The notes under the pieces were generated by a model. The model did no database searches. It worked only from the letters and a program-made list of their open reading frames with translations, and was not told the origin of the DNA. The translations under genes were made by a program, and so were the position numbers. Positions 8,035 to 17,303 of a stretch of DNA of 40,246 nt are shown one piece after another. The stretch is from Bacillus sp. JCM 19058. Lineage in GTDB: Bacteria; Bacillota; Bacilli; Bacillales_H; Bacillaceae_D. The stretch is taken from positions 1 through 40,246 of the forward strand of contig BAXO01000051.1 in NCBI GenBank assembly GCA_001310555.1, given 5' to 3'. Positions within the stretch are counted from its first letter, which is position 1, and each line of letters starts with the position of its first letter.

Positions 8035-11000
8035 CTAGCTTTCCACTAATTCCTTCGTTTCTTCCAAGCGAACGGACACAAGCCTTGAAACACCCGATTC
8101 CTGCATGGTTACTCCGTATAGCACATCCGCTTCCTCCATCGTTCCTTTGCGATGGGTTATGACAATAAATTGAGTCGCCTTGCTAAAATCTTTTAAGAAG
8201 TGGGCAAAGCGGCTAACATTCGCTTCATCAAGCGCCGCTTCGACTTCATCAAGAACACAAAAAGGCACTGGTCGCACTTTTAATATAGCGAAAAGGAGAG
8301 CAATTGCTGTTAACGCCCGTTCTCCGCCGGATAACAAAGCAAGGTTTTGCCTTTTCTTTCCTGGTGGACGAGCAACAATATCAACTCCCGTGTTTAATAA
8401 ATCCTCAGGCATCGTTAAAACTAAGTCTGCTTCTCCGCCTCCGAATAGTTCACGGAAAACGACTTGGAAATGTGCACGGATTTGGTGGTAGCTTTCGGAA
8501 AAGCGACGGGTCATTTCCTCGTCCATTTCCGCGATCACTTCGTGCAAATTCGTTTTTGCTGCAAGCAAATCGTTTTGCTGTTCTGATAGAAAATCAAAGC
8601 GCTCGCTAACTCGGGCATATTCATCAATCGCGCCTAGGTTAACCGTGCCAAGCTCCTCGAGTGCGAGCTTAATTAGCTTCACCTTCGTTCTTGCTTCTTC
8701 GGCATCGATCTCCAGCTTATAGCTTTGCTTAGCAGCCTCATAGCTTAATTCATATTCGTCACGCAGCAAGGATAGGCGATTGTCTAGCTCAACGTCAAGA
8801 CGATTCACCTGAACCTCAATTTTTCGATAGTCATCGAGCAGCAACGTATATTCTCCCTGCTCCACCTTCAGGCTTTTTTTTCGAGCTCAATATAAGCAGC
8901 ATCAAGCTCTTTCCGCTCTTTTCTTACTTCCTCAAGGTGCTTTGTCACCTCTTGCTTTCTCTCTCGACTCATCTCGATTCGCTCATTCAATGAAAGCGTA
9001 CCAGACGAACGATCACTCATTTCCTCTTGCAGCAGCGACAGCTGTTCCTTACTTTCATCGAGCTCCTGTGTCACTTGATCAAGCTCTTCAACGATTCGAG
9101 TAAGCTGTTCCTTACTAAAATGGAAGCGTTCTTTCGCCGTAGCCAGCTCGATTTTATCTGAAGTGAGCTCTTCCTGGATACTTTCTCTCGAGCTCTGCTG
9201 CTGCTTCCTCTTCTCCTCTAAATTAGCGACTTGCTGTTCTAATTGAATTGCCAGCTTGTCAGCCTTTTCTTCTGAGCAGTCGAGCTCGCTCAGCCGGACG
9301 CCCAATCGTTCGCTCTCAGTAGAAAATTAGACTGTTCCCGCTCAAATCGTTGAAATTGCTCTTTCATACTGCTCGTTTCAAGCTCGAGCTCTCGAACAGC
9401 TGCCTTCGCCTCCTGCACAGAATTGCGCGCCTGTTCACCGACTACTCGTAAGCTTTCGAGCTCTTCCTCTGCAGCAGTCTGCTGTTCTTTTAGCTCCTTG
9501 ACTTGCAGCTCCAATTGCTCGACTACTTTCTTCAGGCTCGTTAACTTAGCAGTCAGTTCTTCGATCTCCCGCTTACGGCCAAGCAAGGTCGTTTGCTTTT
9601 TTTTCATACTCCCCCCGGTCATGGACACCAGGTTGACAACCTCACCTTCCAACGTCACAAACCTGAAACGATGAGACAGGAGAGCTGCCATGGCATTGGC
9701 TCCTTTTAAATCGCGCGCAATGACAACATGTCCTAGTAAATGATTGATGACATTTCCGTGTGAAGGTTCATACGTGACAAGCGATGCAGCAACTCCGATA
9801 TAAGAAGGATGCTCGCTTATTTTTTTTGCTGCTGGACCTCAGGAATCGACCGTGGCTTCATTACTGGTATCGGTAAAAACGTCGCGCGTCCAAGGCGATT
9901 GTCCTTTAAAAATGCGATCGCTTTTCTCGCGTCGGCCTCGCTGGTCATGACAATATGCTGGGCAGCTGCCCCTAGAGCTATTTCCAATGCCGTTTCATAT
10001 TCTTTCGGAGACGTGACAAGTTCTGCAACAGCCCCGACAACACCGGTAAGCTTATGCTCTCGAGCCTTAAGTATTTCCTTTACTCCATGAAAAAATCCCG
10101 AAAAGTCAGCCTCCATCTCCTCAAGCACTTCGATCCGAGACTGGAGCTTCTGCGCCATTTGATAAGCTTCGTAAAGCTGTGCTTCCTTTTTATGATATTG
10201 CTCTTTTTGCTGCTCATAAGACAGCTTCAGCGAACGATAGCTGTCACTTATTTGCTCCAGCTTACTTTGTTCACGGCCTAGCGCCGTTTCGCTATCTGCC
10301 TTTTTTTTGCGCCATTTCCTTTTGCTTACCGAGCAGTTCTTCGTTTTCCGTAAGGAATCGCTCTTGCTTGTATTGCTGCTGACGCTGCTGTTCCTCAAGG
10401 TAACGCCGTTCATTTCGAATCGAAGCCTGCTCATTGAGAACCTCGATATAATCCGCCTTAAATTGATCAAGCTCCTGCTCGATATCCGCTTCGGTTTTCG
10501 CAAGGAGCGCTTGCTTATCGGCGATATTCGCCTCCAGCTGCTTCAGCTCCCCTTTCGCTTGAGCAAGCCGCTTCCTTTCTTTTTCCTGCTCTTCGCTTAG
10601 CTTCTGTTGCTCCTGTTCACGATCTGCAATTTGCTTTTCGAGCTGTTCCTTTGACTGTGCTGCATTTTTATGCCTTTCTTTTAGCACTTGGCGACGCCCC
10701 TCATTTTTTTTCAAGCTGCTCACTGGCTTCAAGCAGCTCCTCCTGGGCTTCGCTCATTTTTTTCAGCCAACTCGTTGGAACGAAGACGAAGCTGTTGCAG
10801 GCTTTCCTCCATTTCCTCAACTTTTTTTCGAGCGTAGCTCATGCTGAGCCTTTAAGCGGGCAAGATCTTCTTTTTTTGCCTGTCCACTCCTCGTGCAAAA
10901 GCGTGATTTCATCGACCATGAGAGCAACCTCGACATCCTTTAGCTGCTCCTTGTATTCTAGGTAATCTTTTGCTAGCGATGCTTGGATCTGTAATGGCTC

Positions 11001-11605
11001 TATTTGTTCCTTTAATTCGTGCAAAATATCTTCGACCCGAAACAGATTATCCTGTGTTTCCTGCAATCGCTTTTCTGCTTTTGTCTTTCTCGTCTTATAT
11101 TTGAGAACCCCTGCTGCTTCTTCGAAAATCACACGGCGATCCTCCGGTTTGCTGCTTAGTATTTCCTCAACCTTCCCTTGTCCGATAATCGAATAGGCTT
11201 CACGGCCAAGACCCGAATCGAGGAACAAATCGACAATGTCCTTTAACCGACACGACTGCTTGTTAATTTGATATTCGCTCTCACCTGAGCGATATACACG
11301 GCGTGTGACACTAACCTCGCTGTAATCGAGCGCAAGATGCTGGTCCTCATTGTCGAGAATTAAGCTGATCTCGGCATAATTGAGCGCTTTTCTTGATTCG
11401 CTTCCGGCAAAAATAATATCTTCCATTTTCGAGCCACGTAACGATTTAGCAGACTGTTCTCCCAAAACCCAACGAATTCCATCAGAGATATTACTTTTCC
11501 CGCTTCCATTAGGCCCGACAACTGCTGTAACTCCTGGTACAAAATCAATATTTATCTGTCTGCAAAAGATTTAAATCCTGCGACTTCTAGCCGTTTGAGG
11601 AACAT
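8035..11605 (-). CDS. smc: Chromosome condensation ATPase SMC, nine frame breaks
   Basis: SMC forms condensin with ScpA/ScpB and organises the chromosome. The start MFLKRLEVAGFKSFADR at 11605 follows AGGGGGAAAG. Walker A GPNGSGKS lies near residue 32. Two long coiled coils flank a hinge (KLTGVVGAVAELV through HRFRFVTLEGEVVN). The C-terminal head has LLSGGERALTAIALL, Walker B VLDEVEAALDEANV and the end RLEETKELVES. One-base losses are near 11556 and 9323-9326. One-base gains are at T runs 10871, 10822, 10757, 10704 and 10301. The 8-base runs at 9820 and 8874 need minus two or plus one. Repaired length is about 1,190 residues, the family size. Confidence 0.95.
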
Positions 11606-11940
11606 TCTCTTTCCCCCTAACAATAATTAAAAAAGGATGTTCAAAAAGGTAGAGAGCACTCATAAAACGAGCGCTCGAAGCCGTAAATTTGAACGGTCGA
11701 TTTCGCTCAGCCAAGCTGTCAGCGCTAATCGACCACGACCGTGCGTATGATACAGTGCGATTCTCATATCGAATAGCTTCATCATTATTTAGGCTTGCTA
11801 TTTCTCTTTTTTTTGAACAAAATCATAACTTATTTATTTTATCATAACCGTACGCGCAAATGAATCCAAATTTCAATGCTTCGGTTCCATGCGGAAATAT
11901 GGTACGATAAGGAATAGTTTAAGAAAGGGAGTGGCTTTAA
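11606..11940. other. Divergent intergenic region between smc and DUF1128
   Basis: About 335 bases, mostly filled by an inverted-repeat element (11638-11819). A weak promoter-like pair TTCGGT-18-TACGAT points toward the plus-strand gene around 11880-11910. I found no clear smc promoter. Confidence 0.5.
11638..11819. repeat. 182-bp element bounded by TGTTCAAAAAGG inverted repeats
   Basis: The left end TGTTCAAAAAGGTAGAGA and the right end (reverse complement TGTTCAAAAAAAAGAGA) are near-perfect inverted repeats. Inside are a palindrome CGAGCGCTCG near 11669 and an inverted pair GGTCGATT/AATCGACC that could fold. No coding frame. Similar ends occur at 24897-24945 and 38981-39058, and one end near 24299, so this looks like a small non-coding mobile-type repeat family. 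Confidence 0.6.
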
Positions 11941-12162
11941 ATGGATCTATCTGAGAAAAGCCGAGTCAATATTGAGTATATGATTAATCAGATTAAGGAC
12001 AAGCTTCAACTCGTAAATGCAAGTGCGCTAAGAGCAGAAAGCTTCAATACTGAGCAATACGAAGACTTGCGCGATATTTACGAAATGGTGAAGCAAAAGG
12101 AGACGTTTTCTGTTCGCGAGCTTGACGCCATCGTAACCGAGCTCGGCCGTCTTAGAGCTTAA
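11941..12162 (+). CDS. DUF1128 (YfkK-like) small protein
   Basis: A 73-residue protein starting [18 protein letters not shown] with the family core [25 protein letters not shown] and [16 protein letters not shown]. It matches the uncharacterised DUF1128/YfkK family of Bacilli, predicted all-helical and cytosolic. AAAGGGAG precedes the ATG. In B. subtilis this gene lies elsewhere (yfkK), so its plus-strand position between rnc and smc is an insertion into the ancestral cluster. Just past the stop, CAGCTTGGCCGTCAACTTAA partly repeats the gene's own 3' end. Undamaged. Confidence 0.88.
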   Translation: MDLSEKSRVNIEYMINQIKDKLQLVNASALRAESFNTEQYEDLRDIYEMVKQKETFSVRELDAIVTELGRLRA

Positions 12163-12583
12163 ATCAGCTTGGCCGTCAACTTAATGGGTACATATGAGCC
12201 AGTCAGCCTGATTGCTGAAGAGCTACACTTTAGTTGCGGCAAAGCCTTCTAGCGCACCGGAAGAAGAGTACGCTCCCACTTTTCAAGCTTAAAGCAGTCC
12301 GACTCTAACAATTATTGATAGCTCTTTATCTCATACTACATTTCGAGAGGCTCTCAAGCGCAAAGCAACTGCTTAGCAACGTCGGTGAAGATAAAGGAAC
12401 ACAGGGACGTTAAGAACTGTTGTTAACTGCTCGGACAGAGATAAAGGAAGTTTGCTTGAAGCAGGAATGTTGCTTAGGTCTCGAATAAGAATACCATTCA
12501 TATGCTCCCTCTTAATATCCCAAAAATGCTCCCCTTAGTATAGCCAGATTCTGGCTGCCATAAGGGGAGCATAATTAATTGGA
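12163..12583. other. Gene-free region between DUF1128 and rnc
   Basis: About 420 bases between convergent genes. It contains a stretch at 12391-12458 that partly repeats near 25585-25648 and the rnc terminator at 12522-12572. No open frame with gene character, and no terminator for the plus-strand gene is obvious. Confidence 0.55.
12522..12572 (-). terminator. Strong terminator of rnc
   Basis: A 12-bp outer stem ATGCTCCCCTTA/TAAGGGGAGCAT encloses a second stem AGCCAG/CTGGCT. On the minus strand it is followed by TTTTT. It starts 11 bases after the repaired rnc stop. Confidence 0.85.
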
Positions 12584-13368
12584 CTATCCGTTTCCGAGCT
12601 TAATTAGTGCTTGTTCGGCGGCACACTGCTCAGCCTCTTTTTTTCGACTTGCCTGCACCCTTTCCGAGCGCTTGACCATCGAGTTGAACTTCAGAAACAA
12701 ATTCTCGATCATGCGCCGGGCCGCGCTCTTGGACAATCACGTATTGGATTTGACCTGAGTTTTCTCGCTGAATATATTCCTGTAACTGACTTTTGAAATC
12801 CATCAAATGAGAAAAAAACGCCCTCGTTTACCTTCGGGAAAATCGTGTGATCAAGAAACTGGTAGACAGCTTCAATCCCTTGGTCGAGAAATAAAGCACC
12901 GATAAACGATTCAAATGCATCGGCCAAAAGAGCTGAACGGGAGCGACCTCCGGTTATTTCCTCCCCTTTTCCGAGCAATACTAACGTTCCAAAATCCAAT
13001 TCGAGTGCAAATTTGGCCAAGGAAGGCTCACATACAATCGCAGCGCGAAGCTTTGTCATTTCTCCTTCGCTCATTGCCGGGAATTTTCGGAACAAAAATT
13101 GCGAGACAGACAGTTCAAGAACAGCATCTCCTAGAAATTCCAATCGTTCATTATCATGAAAAGAATGAATGCGGTGCTCATTCACATACGATGAATGGGT
13201 AAAAGCCTGAGTTAGTAGCTTTGTATTTTCAAAAGTCAGTCCAATTCGATCCTGAAACTGTTCGAATTGCTTTTTTTGCTTTTCGCTAAGCGAAAAACGT
13301 TTAGAACCACGTCGACGCTCATAATAACGCTTTCTCGCCTTGCGTTGATTTCTTGAAGACTGTGGCAT
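12584..13368 (-). CDS. rnc: Ribonuclease III, two one-base frameshifts
   Basis: RNase III cleaves double-stranded RNA, including rRNA precursors and scRNA. The catalytic domain has the signature [24 protein letters not shown] and the second acidic cluster [18 protein letters not shown]. The start ATG at 13368 follows TTGGAGGT; ATGs at 13383 and 13389 lie upstream of that site. The frame breaks at a 7-A run (12812-12818) and a 7-T run (12638-12644). Removing one base at each restores a C-terminal dsRNA-binding domain ([32 protein letters not shown]) and gives 260 residues. The first open frame alone would end inside a wrong reading at 12709. Confidence 0.94.
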
Positions 13369-13452
13369 GTTGACCTCCAACATTCTCAAATTCTTTCGCT
13401 TATCGTAGAACGTGTCTACTTGGCTGCTTCCTCGCTACCCAGTCTTAATAGC

Positions 13453-13481
13453 AAGCCCCATTTGACAAGCATCTGGGGCTT
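13453..13481 (-). terminator. Hairpin between acpP and rnc
   Basis: Perfect 8-bp stem AAGCCCCA/TGGGGCTT on the minus strand, 10 bases after the acpP stop. It lacks a good T tract (GCTATTAAG), so it may be a weak terminator or an mRNA processing or stability element that keeps acpP message above rnc. Confidence 0.5.
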
Positions 13482-13490
13482 GACTAACGA

Positions 13491-13723
13491 TTACTGACGG
13501 CTGTTTATGTACTCGACAACATCAGCGACAGTAGAAATTTTTCTGCTTCCTCATCAGAAATCTCGAGATCAAACTCATCCTCAAGCTCCATCACCAATTC
13601 GACGACATCTAGTGAATCAGCGCCTAGGTCGTCCTTAAATGAAGCTTCAGAAGTAACCTTTGCTTCCTCGACACCAAGACGGTCTACGACTATTTTTGAC
13701 ACACGTGATAAAGTATTGTCCAT
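13491..13723 (-). CDS. acpP: Acyl carrier protein, one-base frameshift
   Basis: ACP carries growing acyl chains on a phosphopantetheine arm attached to Ser in [11 protein letters not shown]. The acidic N-terminal part is intact ([40 protein letters not shown]). At a 5-base T run (13538-13542) one base is missing; adding it gives [17 protein letters not shown] and a stop at 13491, 77 residues, the exact family length. GGAGGTG precedes the ATG. The intact reading in this assembly would lose helix 4, which is not credible for an essential protein. Confidence 0.95.
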
Positions 13724-13746
13724 GTTCGTTCACCTCCTCTCAAGGG

Positions 13747-13775
13747 ATTGTATCGCAGTGAACGCGTTTCAACAA
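13747..13775 (-). promoter_or_regulatory. Promoter for acpP
   Basis: TTGTTG (13770-13775) and TACAAT (13747-13752) with a 17-base spacer on the minus strand, 24 bases before the acpP start. It would let acpP be made in excess of the upstream fab genes. Confidence 0.6.
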
Positions 13776-13937
13776 GCTGAGTTTGGAACTGTAAGAGCTA
13801 ACAAATTCCGCTTGAGATACGCCTTAAGCCTAATAATCAAAGAACTCGATCGTTCACTTGCTTTTGATCAGATGCTAGCTGAATTTTACCGATAAGCCTC
13901 CGTGCTGTCAAGAACGATTGATCATTGAACGGCTTGC

Positions 13938-14681
13938 TTAAGGCATGACCATACCGCCATTTACGTGCAACGTTTGTCCAGTCATATAACTCGCATCCTT
14001 ACTGGCTAGAAACCGAACGACAGCAGCAATATCTTCCGGCTTTCCGAGCGCAGCCAGCGGAATTTGCTCAAGCAGCTGACTTCTCGTCTCTTCATTCAAC
14101 TGCTCAGTCATGTCAGTTTCAATAAAGCCTGGAGCGACAGCGTTGACATGGATGTTACGGTTGGCGAGTTCGCGGGCAAGGGTTTTCGTGAGTCCGATAA
14201 TACCTGCCTTAGCTGCGACGTAGTTGGCCTGCCCAGCGTTTCCTAACACTCCGACGACGGAGGCAACATTAATGATCCGACCATAGCGCTGCTTCATCAT
14301 TTGACGAGTGACAGCTTTGGCGCAATGAAAAACGCCCTTCAGGTTCGTATTCAACACATCGTCCCATTCCTCTTCTTTCATCCTCATAATTAAATTGTCT
14401 CTCGTAATCCCGGCATTGTTAACAAGAATATCGAGTCGACCGAAGCCGGCAATCGTTTCCTTGACCATCACCTGAACCTCTTCGCCATTTGCAACGTCGG
14501 CTTTTAGCGCGAAAGCCTCTGTCCCTAATTCCTTGATTTCTGCCACAACCTGTTCTGCTCGTTCCTGATTGCCGGCATAGTTCACCACAACATTCGCTCC
14601 GTGACGAGCCAATTCCAACGCTATCGCTCGACCAATGCCACGTGAGGCACCTGTAACAAGTGCCGTCTGCTCTTGTAACAT
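13938..14681 (-). CDS. fabG: 3-oxoacyl-[ACP] reductase FabG
   Basis: NADPH-dependent reductase of the fatty-acid elongation cycle, a tetrameric short-chain dehydrogenase of 247 residues. NADPH motif [12 protein letters not shown] (about 9-20), NNAG near 88, catalytic Ser in [12 protein letters not shown], catalytic Tyr/Lys in ANYVAAKAG (about 152-156), GFIETDM, and the C-terminal HVNGGMVMP. The start overlaps the fabD stop (TAATG). Fully intact, one of the few large genes here without a frame break. Confidence 0.97.
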   Translation of the reverse strand: MLQEQTALVTGASRGIGRAIALELARHGANVVVNYAGNQERAEQVVAEIKELGTEAFALKADVANGEEVQVMVKETIAGFGRLDILVNNAGITRDNLIMRMKEEEWDDVLNTNLKGVFHCAKAVTRQMMKQRYGRIINVASVVGVLGNAGQANYVAAKAGIIGLTKTLARELANRNIHVNAVAPGFIETDMTEQLNEETRSQLLEQIPLAALGKPEDIAAVVRFLASKDASYMTGQTLHVNGGMVMP

Positions 14682-15624
14682 TATTGATTTCCCCCTAGCT
14701 TTTCAAGCATTTTCTCCATACTTGCCCTGTCACAAACGCTAAAAGTCTTCGCGCTGCGCTCAACCTTTCTGACCATCCCTGACAGAACATTGCCGGCTCC
14801 CACTTCAATAAATGTATCAACATTGTGATGAAGCAGCCACCGAACGGTCTCCTCCCAGCGAACTGGGGAATAAACTTGTTCAATCAGCTTCGTACGTATT
14901 TCATTCCTGTCAGTTACCGGGCTCGCTGTGACGTTGGCAACGACGGGAGTTTCGGCATCCTGGAAATGTAAATCGTTCAATATTTCGGCAAGCCTAGTAG
15001 CCGCAGGCTTCATCAGGGAAGAATGAAACGGCCCGCTTACTTGTAACGGGATAACTCGCCTTGCTCCGGCCTCCTTCGCCAATGACGCCGCCTTTTCTAC
15101 GCCATCGGCAGAACCGGATATGACGATTTGACCAGGACAATTCAAATTAGCCGGCTCAACGATATGTCCAGCTTCCTTCACTTGCTGGCAGATGTTCTCA
15201 AGCTGCTGTCGTTCCATCCCTAAAACCGCAGTCATTGCTCCTTTGCCTGGAGGAACGGCTTCCTTCATGAAAAGCCCGCGTTTGTGTACAGCGAGAACAG
15301 CCTCCTCGAAAGGTAAAACCTCAGCAGCTACTAGAGCGCTGTATTCTCCTAAGCTGTGCCCTGCGACATAATCTGGCTTGATGCCCGTTTCCCTAAGTAG
15401 CTCCAACACTGCGATACTCATAGTCAAGAGCGCAGGCTGGGCATTTTCTGTTTGCATTAAGGCATCCTCAGGTCCGGATTCGATAATAGCCGATAACGAA
15501 TAGCCTAACTGATCGTCGGCGCGTTCGAATATTCTGCGGCTATCCGCTTCATTTTCAATAAGCGTCCGCCCATTCCAACCTCTTGGGAACCTTGTCCAGG
15601 AAATAGAAAAGCAATTTTACTCAT
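14681..15624 (-). CDS. fabD: Malonyl-CoA:ACP transacylase FabD, one-base frameshift
   Basis: FabD loads malonate onto ACP. The start at 15624 after GAGAGGTAAC reads [19 protein letters not shown]. One base is missing near 15560; restoring it gives [19 protein letters not shown] and joins the long frame. The catalytic [14 protein letters not shown] (nucleophile Ser), the Arg-containing VHKRG and GPFHSSLM (catalytic His) follow, and the protein ends with [11 protein letters not shown] and [12 protein letters not shown]. Repaired length is 314 residues. It lies between plsX and fabG in the FapR-controlled operon. Confidence 0.95.
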
Positions 15625-15644
15625 TGTTATGTTACCTCTCCTCT

Positions 15645-16642
15645 TCATCTAGTCCTGCTTGACTTCGTCACTTCATTTTTAATAATCGTAACGACCTGCT
15701 CCTCAACCATACTTCTTGCCTGTCTAATTGCATGAAAAACAGCAGTCGAATCTGATGAACCGTGAGCTTTAATCAACGGTGCTTTTAAACCGAATAAACC
15801 AGCTCCGCCGTACTCAGAATAGCTCATCTGGCTTTTGATCTCTTTCAGGCTCGGCTTCAGGATGCCAGCTGCCAGTTTATTTTTAACAGATTTCGTCAGT
15901 TCTCTTTTCAACAAAGAAAACAAAGTTCCTGCTGTTCCTTCAATCGTTTTTAAGACTAAATTGCCAGAAAAACCGTCACAGACGACAACGTCAGCTGCTC
16001 CGTCAAGTAAATCGCGCGCTTCGACGTTCCCGACAAAGTGAAATCCAGATTTCTCCATTAAAGGATATGCTTTTTTTTGTTAGATCATTTCCCTTTCCGC
16101 TTTCTGTCCCGACGTTTAACAAACCGACACGCGGCCGCTTCACCTTTCGTACCATTTTCATATAGATTTCCCCAATAATCGAATATTGGCGTAAATGCTC
16201 TGGTTTGGCATCCATATTGGCACCGACATCAAGCAAAAGAAATCCTTGTCCATCGAGCGTCGGCAGCATCGGTGCAAGCGCGGGTCGATCGATCCCTTTA
16301 ATTCGGCCTAAATGCAGCAATCCCGCTGTCATCAATGCGCCCGTATTCCCTGCTGAGATCGCAGCATCTCCACGACCCTCCTTCACTTCACGAATCGCCA
16401 GGACCATCGAGGAGTCCTTTTTCCGACGAACTGCAGTTGTCGGAATATCGCTATCTTCAATTTTTTTCCATCGTATGTAAAATCGTTATCTTATGATCAT
16501 TGTTGAGATATTTATTGATTTCGTCACTATTTCCAACCAGCGTTATTTCCAGGTCGGCAAATGCTTTAATGGCCTGTTGTGCAGCCTCAACGTGTGCCGC
16601 AGGAGCATGTTCTCCCCCCATCGCATCTAGGACAATTCTCAT
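15645..16642 (-). CDS. plsX: Phosphate acyltransferase PlsX, two frameshifts
   Basis: PlsX converts acyl-ACP to acyl-phosphate, the acyl donor for PlsY in phospholipid synthesis. The start [18 protein letters not shown] follows AAAGGAGAG. The middle shows [15 protein letters not shown] and [15 protein letters not shown]; the C-terminal part shows [15 protein letters not shown] and [19 protein letters not shown]. The frame breaks at a 7-T run (16461-16467) and an 8-T run (16071-16078), each cured by removing one base ([15 protein letters not shown] and [13 protein letters not shown]). Repaired length is 331 residues. The start lies one base after the fapR stop codon, so translation is coupled. 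Confidence 0.95.
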
Positions 16643-16643
16643 A

Positions 16644-17228
16644 CTATCTCTCCTTTACTCCCCCGCCATTGCTCGGCTGGTTGGTGCGATACATCAAAAA
16701 TTCACCCGAAAATACTAGCTCCTGCTCAACATAGCTTTTTACTTCAACCACTGTGCGCCCTTCCTCGAGCTCAAGAACATCGGCTTTAGCAATGACTCGT
16801 TCTCCTGCCTTGACTTGGCGTGTAAAACGAATCGTTGCTTTCGCAGTTAACGCCATTTCATCGTTAATAATTGCAACTGCAAGCGAATTGGCCTGAGCAA
16901 AAAGGTGATGCCCACGAGCAATACCAGAGCGGGCAAACACTTGCTCTTCATTGATCTCCAAAATTGAAATTGCTCGCTCATCAAGCTGGAGATCGATGAT
17001 CTCGCCGATGACTTCATCTGGAGTCAAAGCTCTAACATCATCGAGCTGTTGCTGGGCGACATCCTTAATTCGCTCACGCAGCTCTGGAATCGAGAGCTCC
17101 ATTCGATCGAGTCTAATAGTTTGAATGCTGACCTTAAAACGTTCAGCCAGTTCCTCATCAGTCATAAAGGGATTGTTTTGAAGAGTATCCCGCAGCAATG
17201 CTTGTCGTTCCTTCTTTTTTCGTCTCAT
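16644..17228 (-). CDS. fapR: Fatty acid and phospholipid synthesis repressor FapR
   Basis: FapR represses lipid genes and is released by malonyl-CoA. The 194-residue protein starts [17 protein letters not shown], with a DeoR-like HTH ([27 protein letters not shown], about 20-46), a linker and a hot-dog-fold effector domain ([18 protein letters not shown]). I chose the ATG at 17228 by family alignment; an ATG two codons upstream (17234) is better spaced from GGATGG and is possible. The open frame upstream covers the promoter and operator and is not coding. It heads the fapR-plsX-fabD-fabG operon. Undamaged. Confidence 0.95.
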   Translation of the reverse strand: MRRKKKERQALLRDTLQNNPFMTDEELAERFKVSIQTIRLDRMELSIPELRERIKDVAQQQLDDVRALTPDEVIGEIIDLQLDERAISILEINEEQVFARSGIARGHHLFAQANSLAVAIINDEMALTAKATIRFTRQVKAGERVIAKADVLELEEGRTVVEVKSYVEQELVFSGEFLMYRTNQPSNGGGVKER

Positions 17229-17251
17229 TAACATGCACCATCCAACCGTTA

Positions 17252-17267
17252 TATGACTAGGTACTAA
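17252..17267 (-). promoter_or_regulatory. FapR operator
   Basis: TTAGTACCTAGTCATA on the minus strand matches the known FapR box, with a strong half-site TTAGTACCT and a degenerate second half. It lies just downstream of the -10 box and overlaps the expected transcription start, so bound FapR would block its own operon. Confidence 0.8.
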
Positions 17268-17271
17268 GAGT

Positions 17272-17300
17272 AGTATATAATTGGTTTCGGCCAATTTCAA
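17272..17300 (-). promoter_or_regulatory. Promoter of the fapR-plsX-fabD-fabG operon
   Basis: TTGAAA (17295-17300) and TATACT (17272-17277) with a 17-base spacer on the minus strand, lying between recG and fapR. The FapR operator follows at once. Confidence 0.8.
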
Positions 17301-17303
17301 TAG

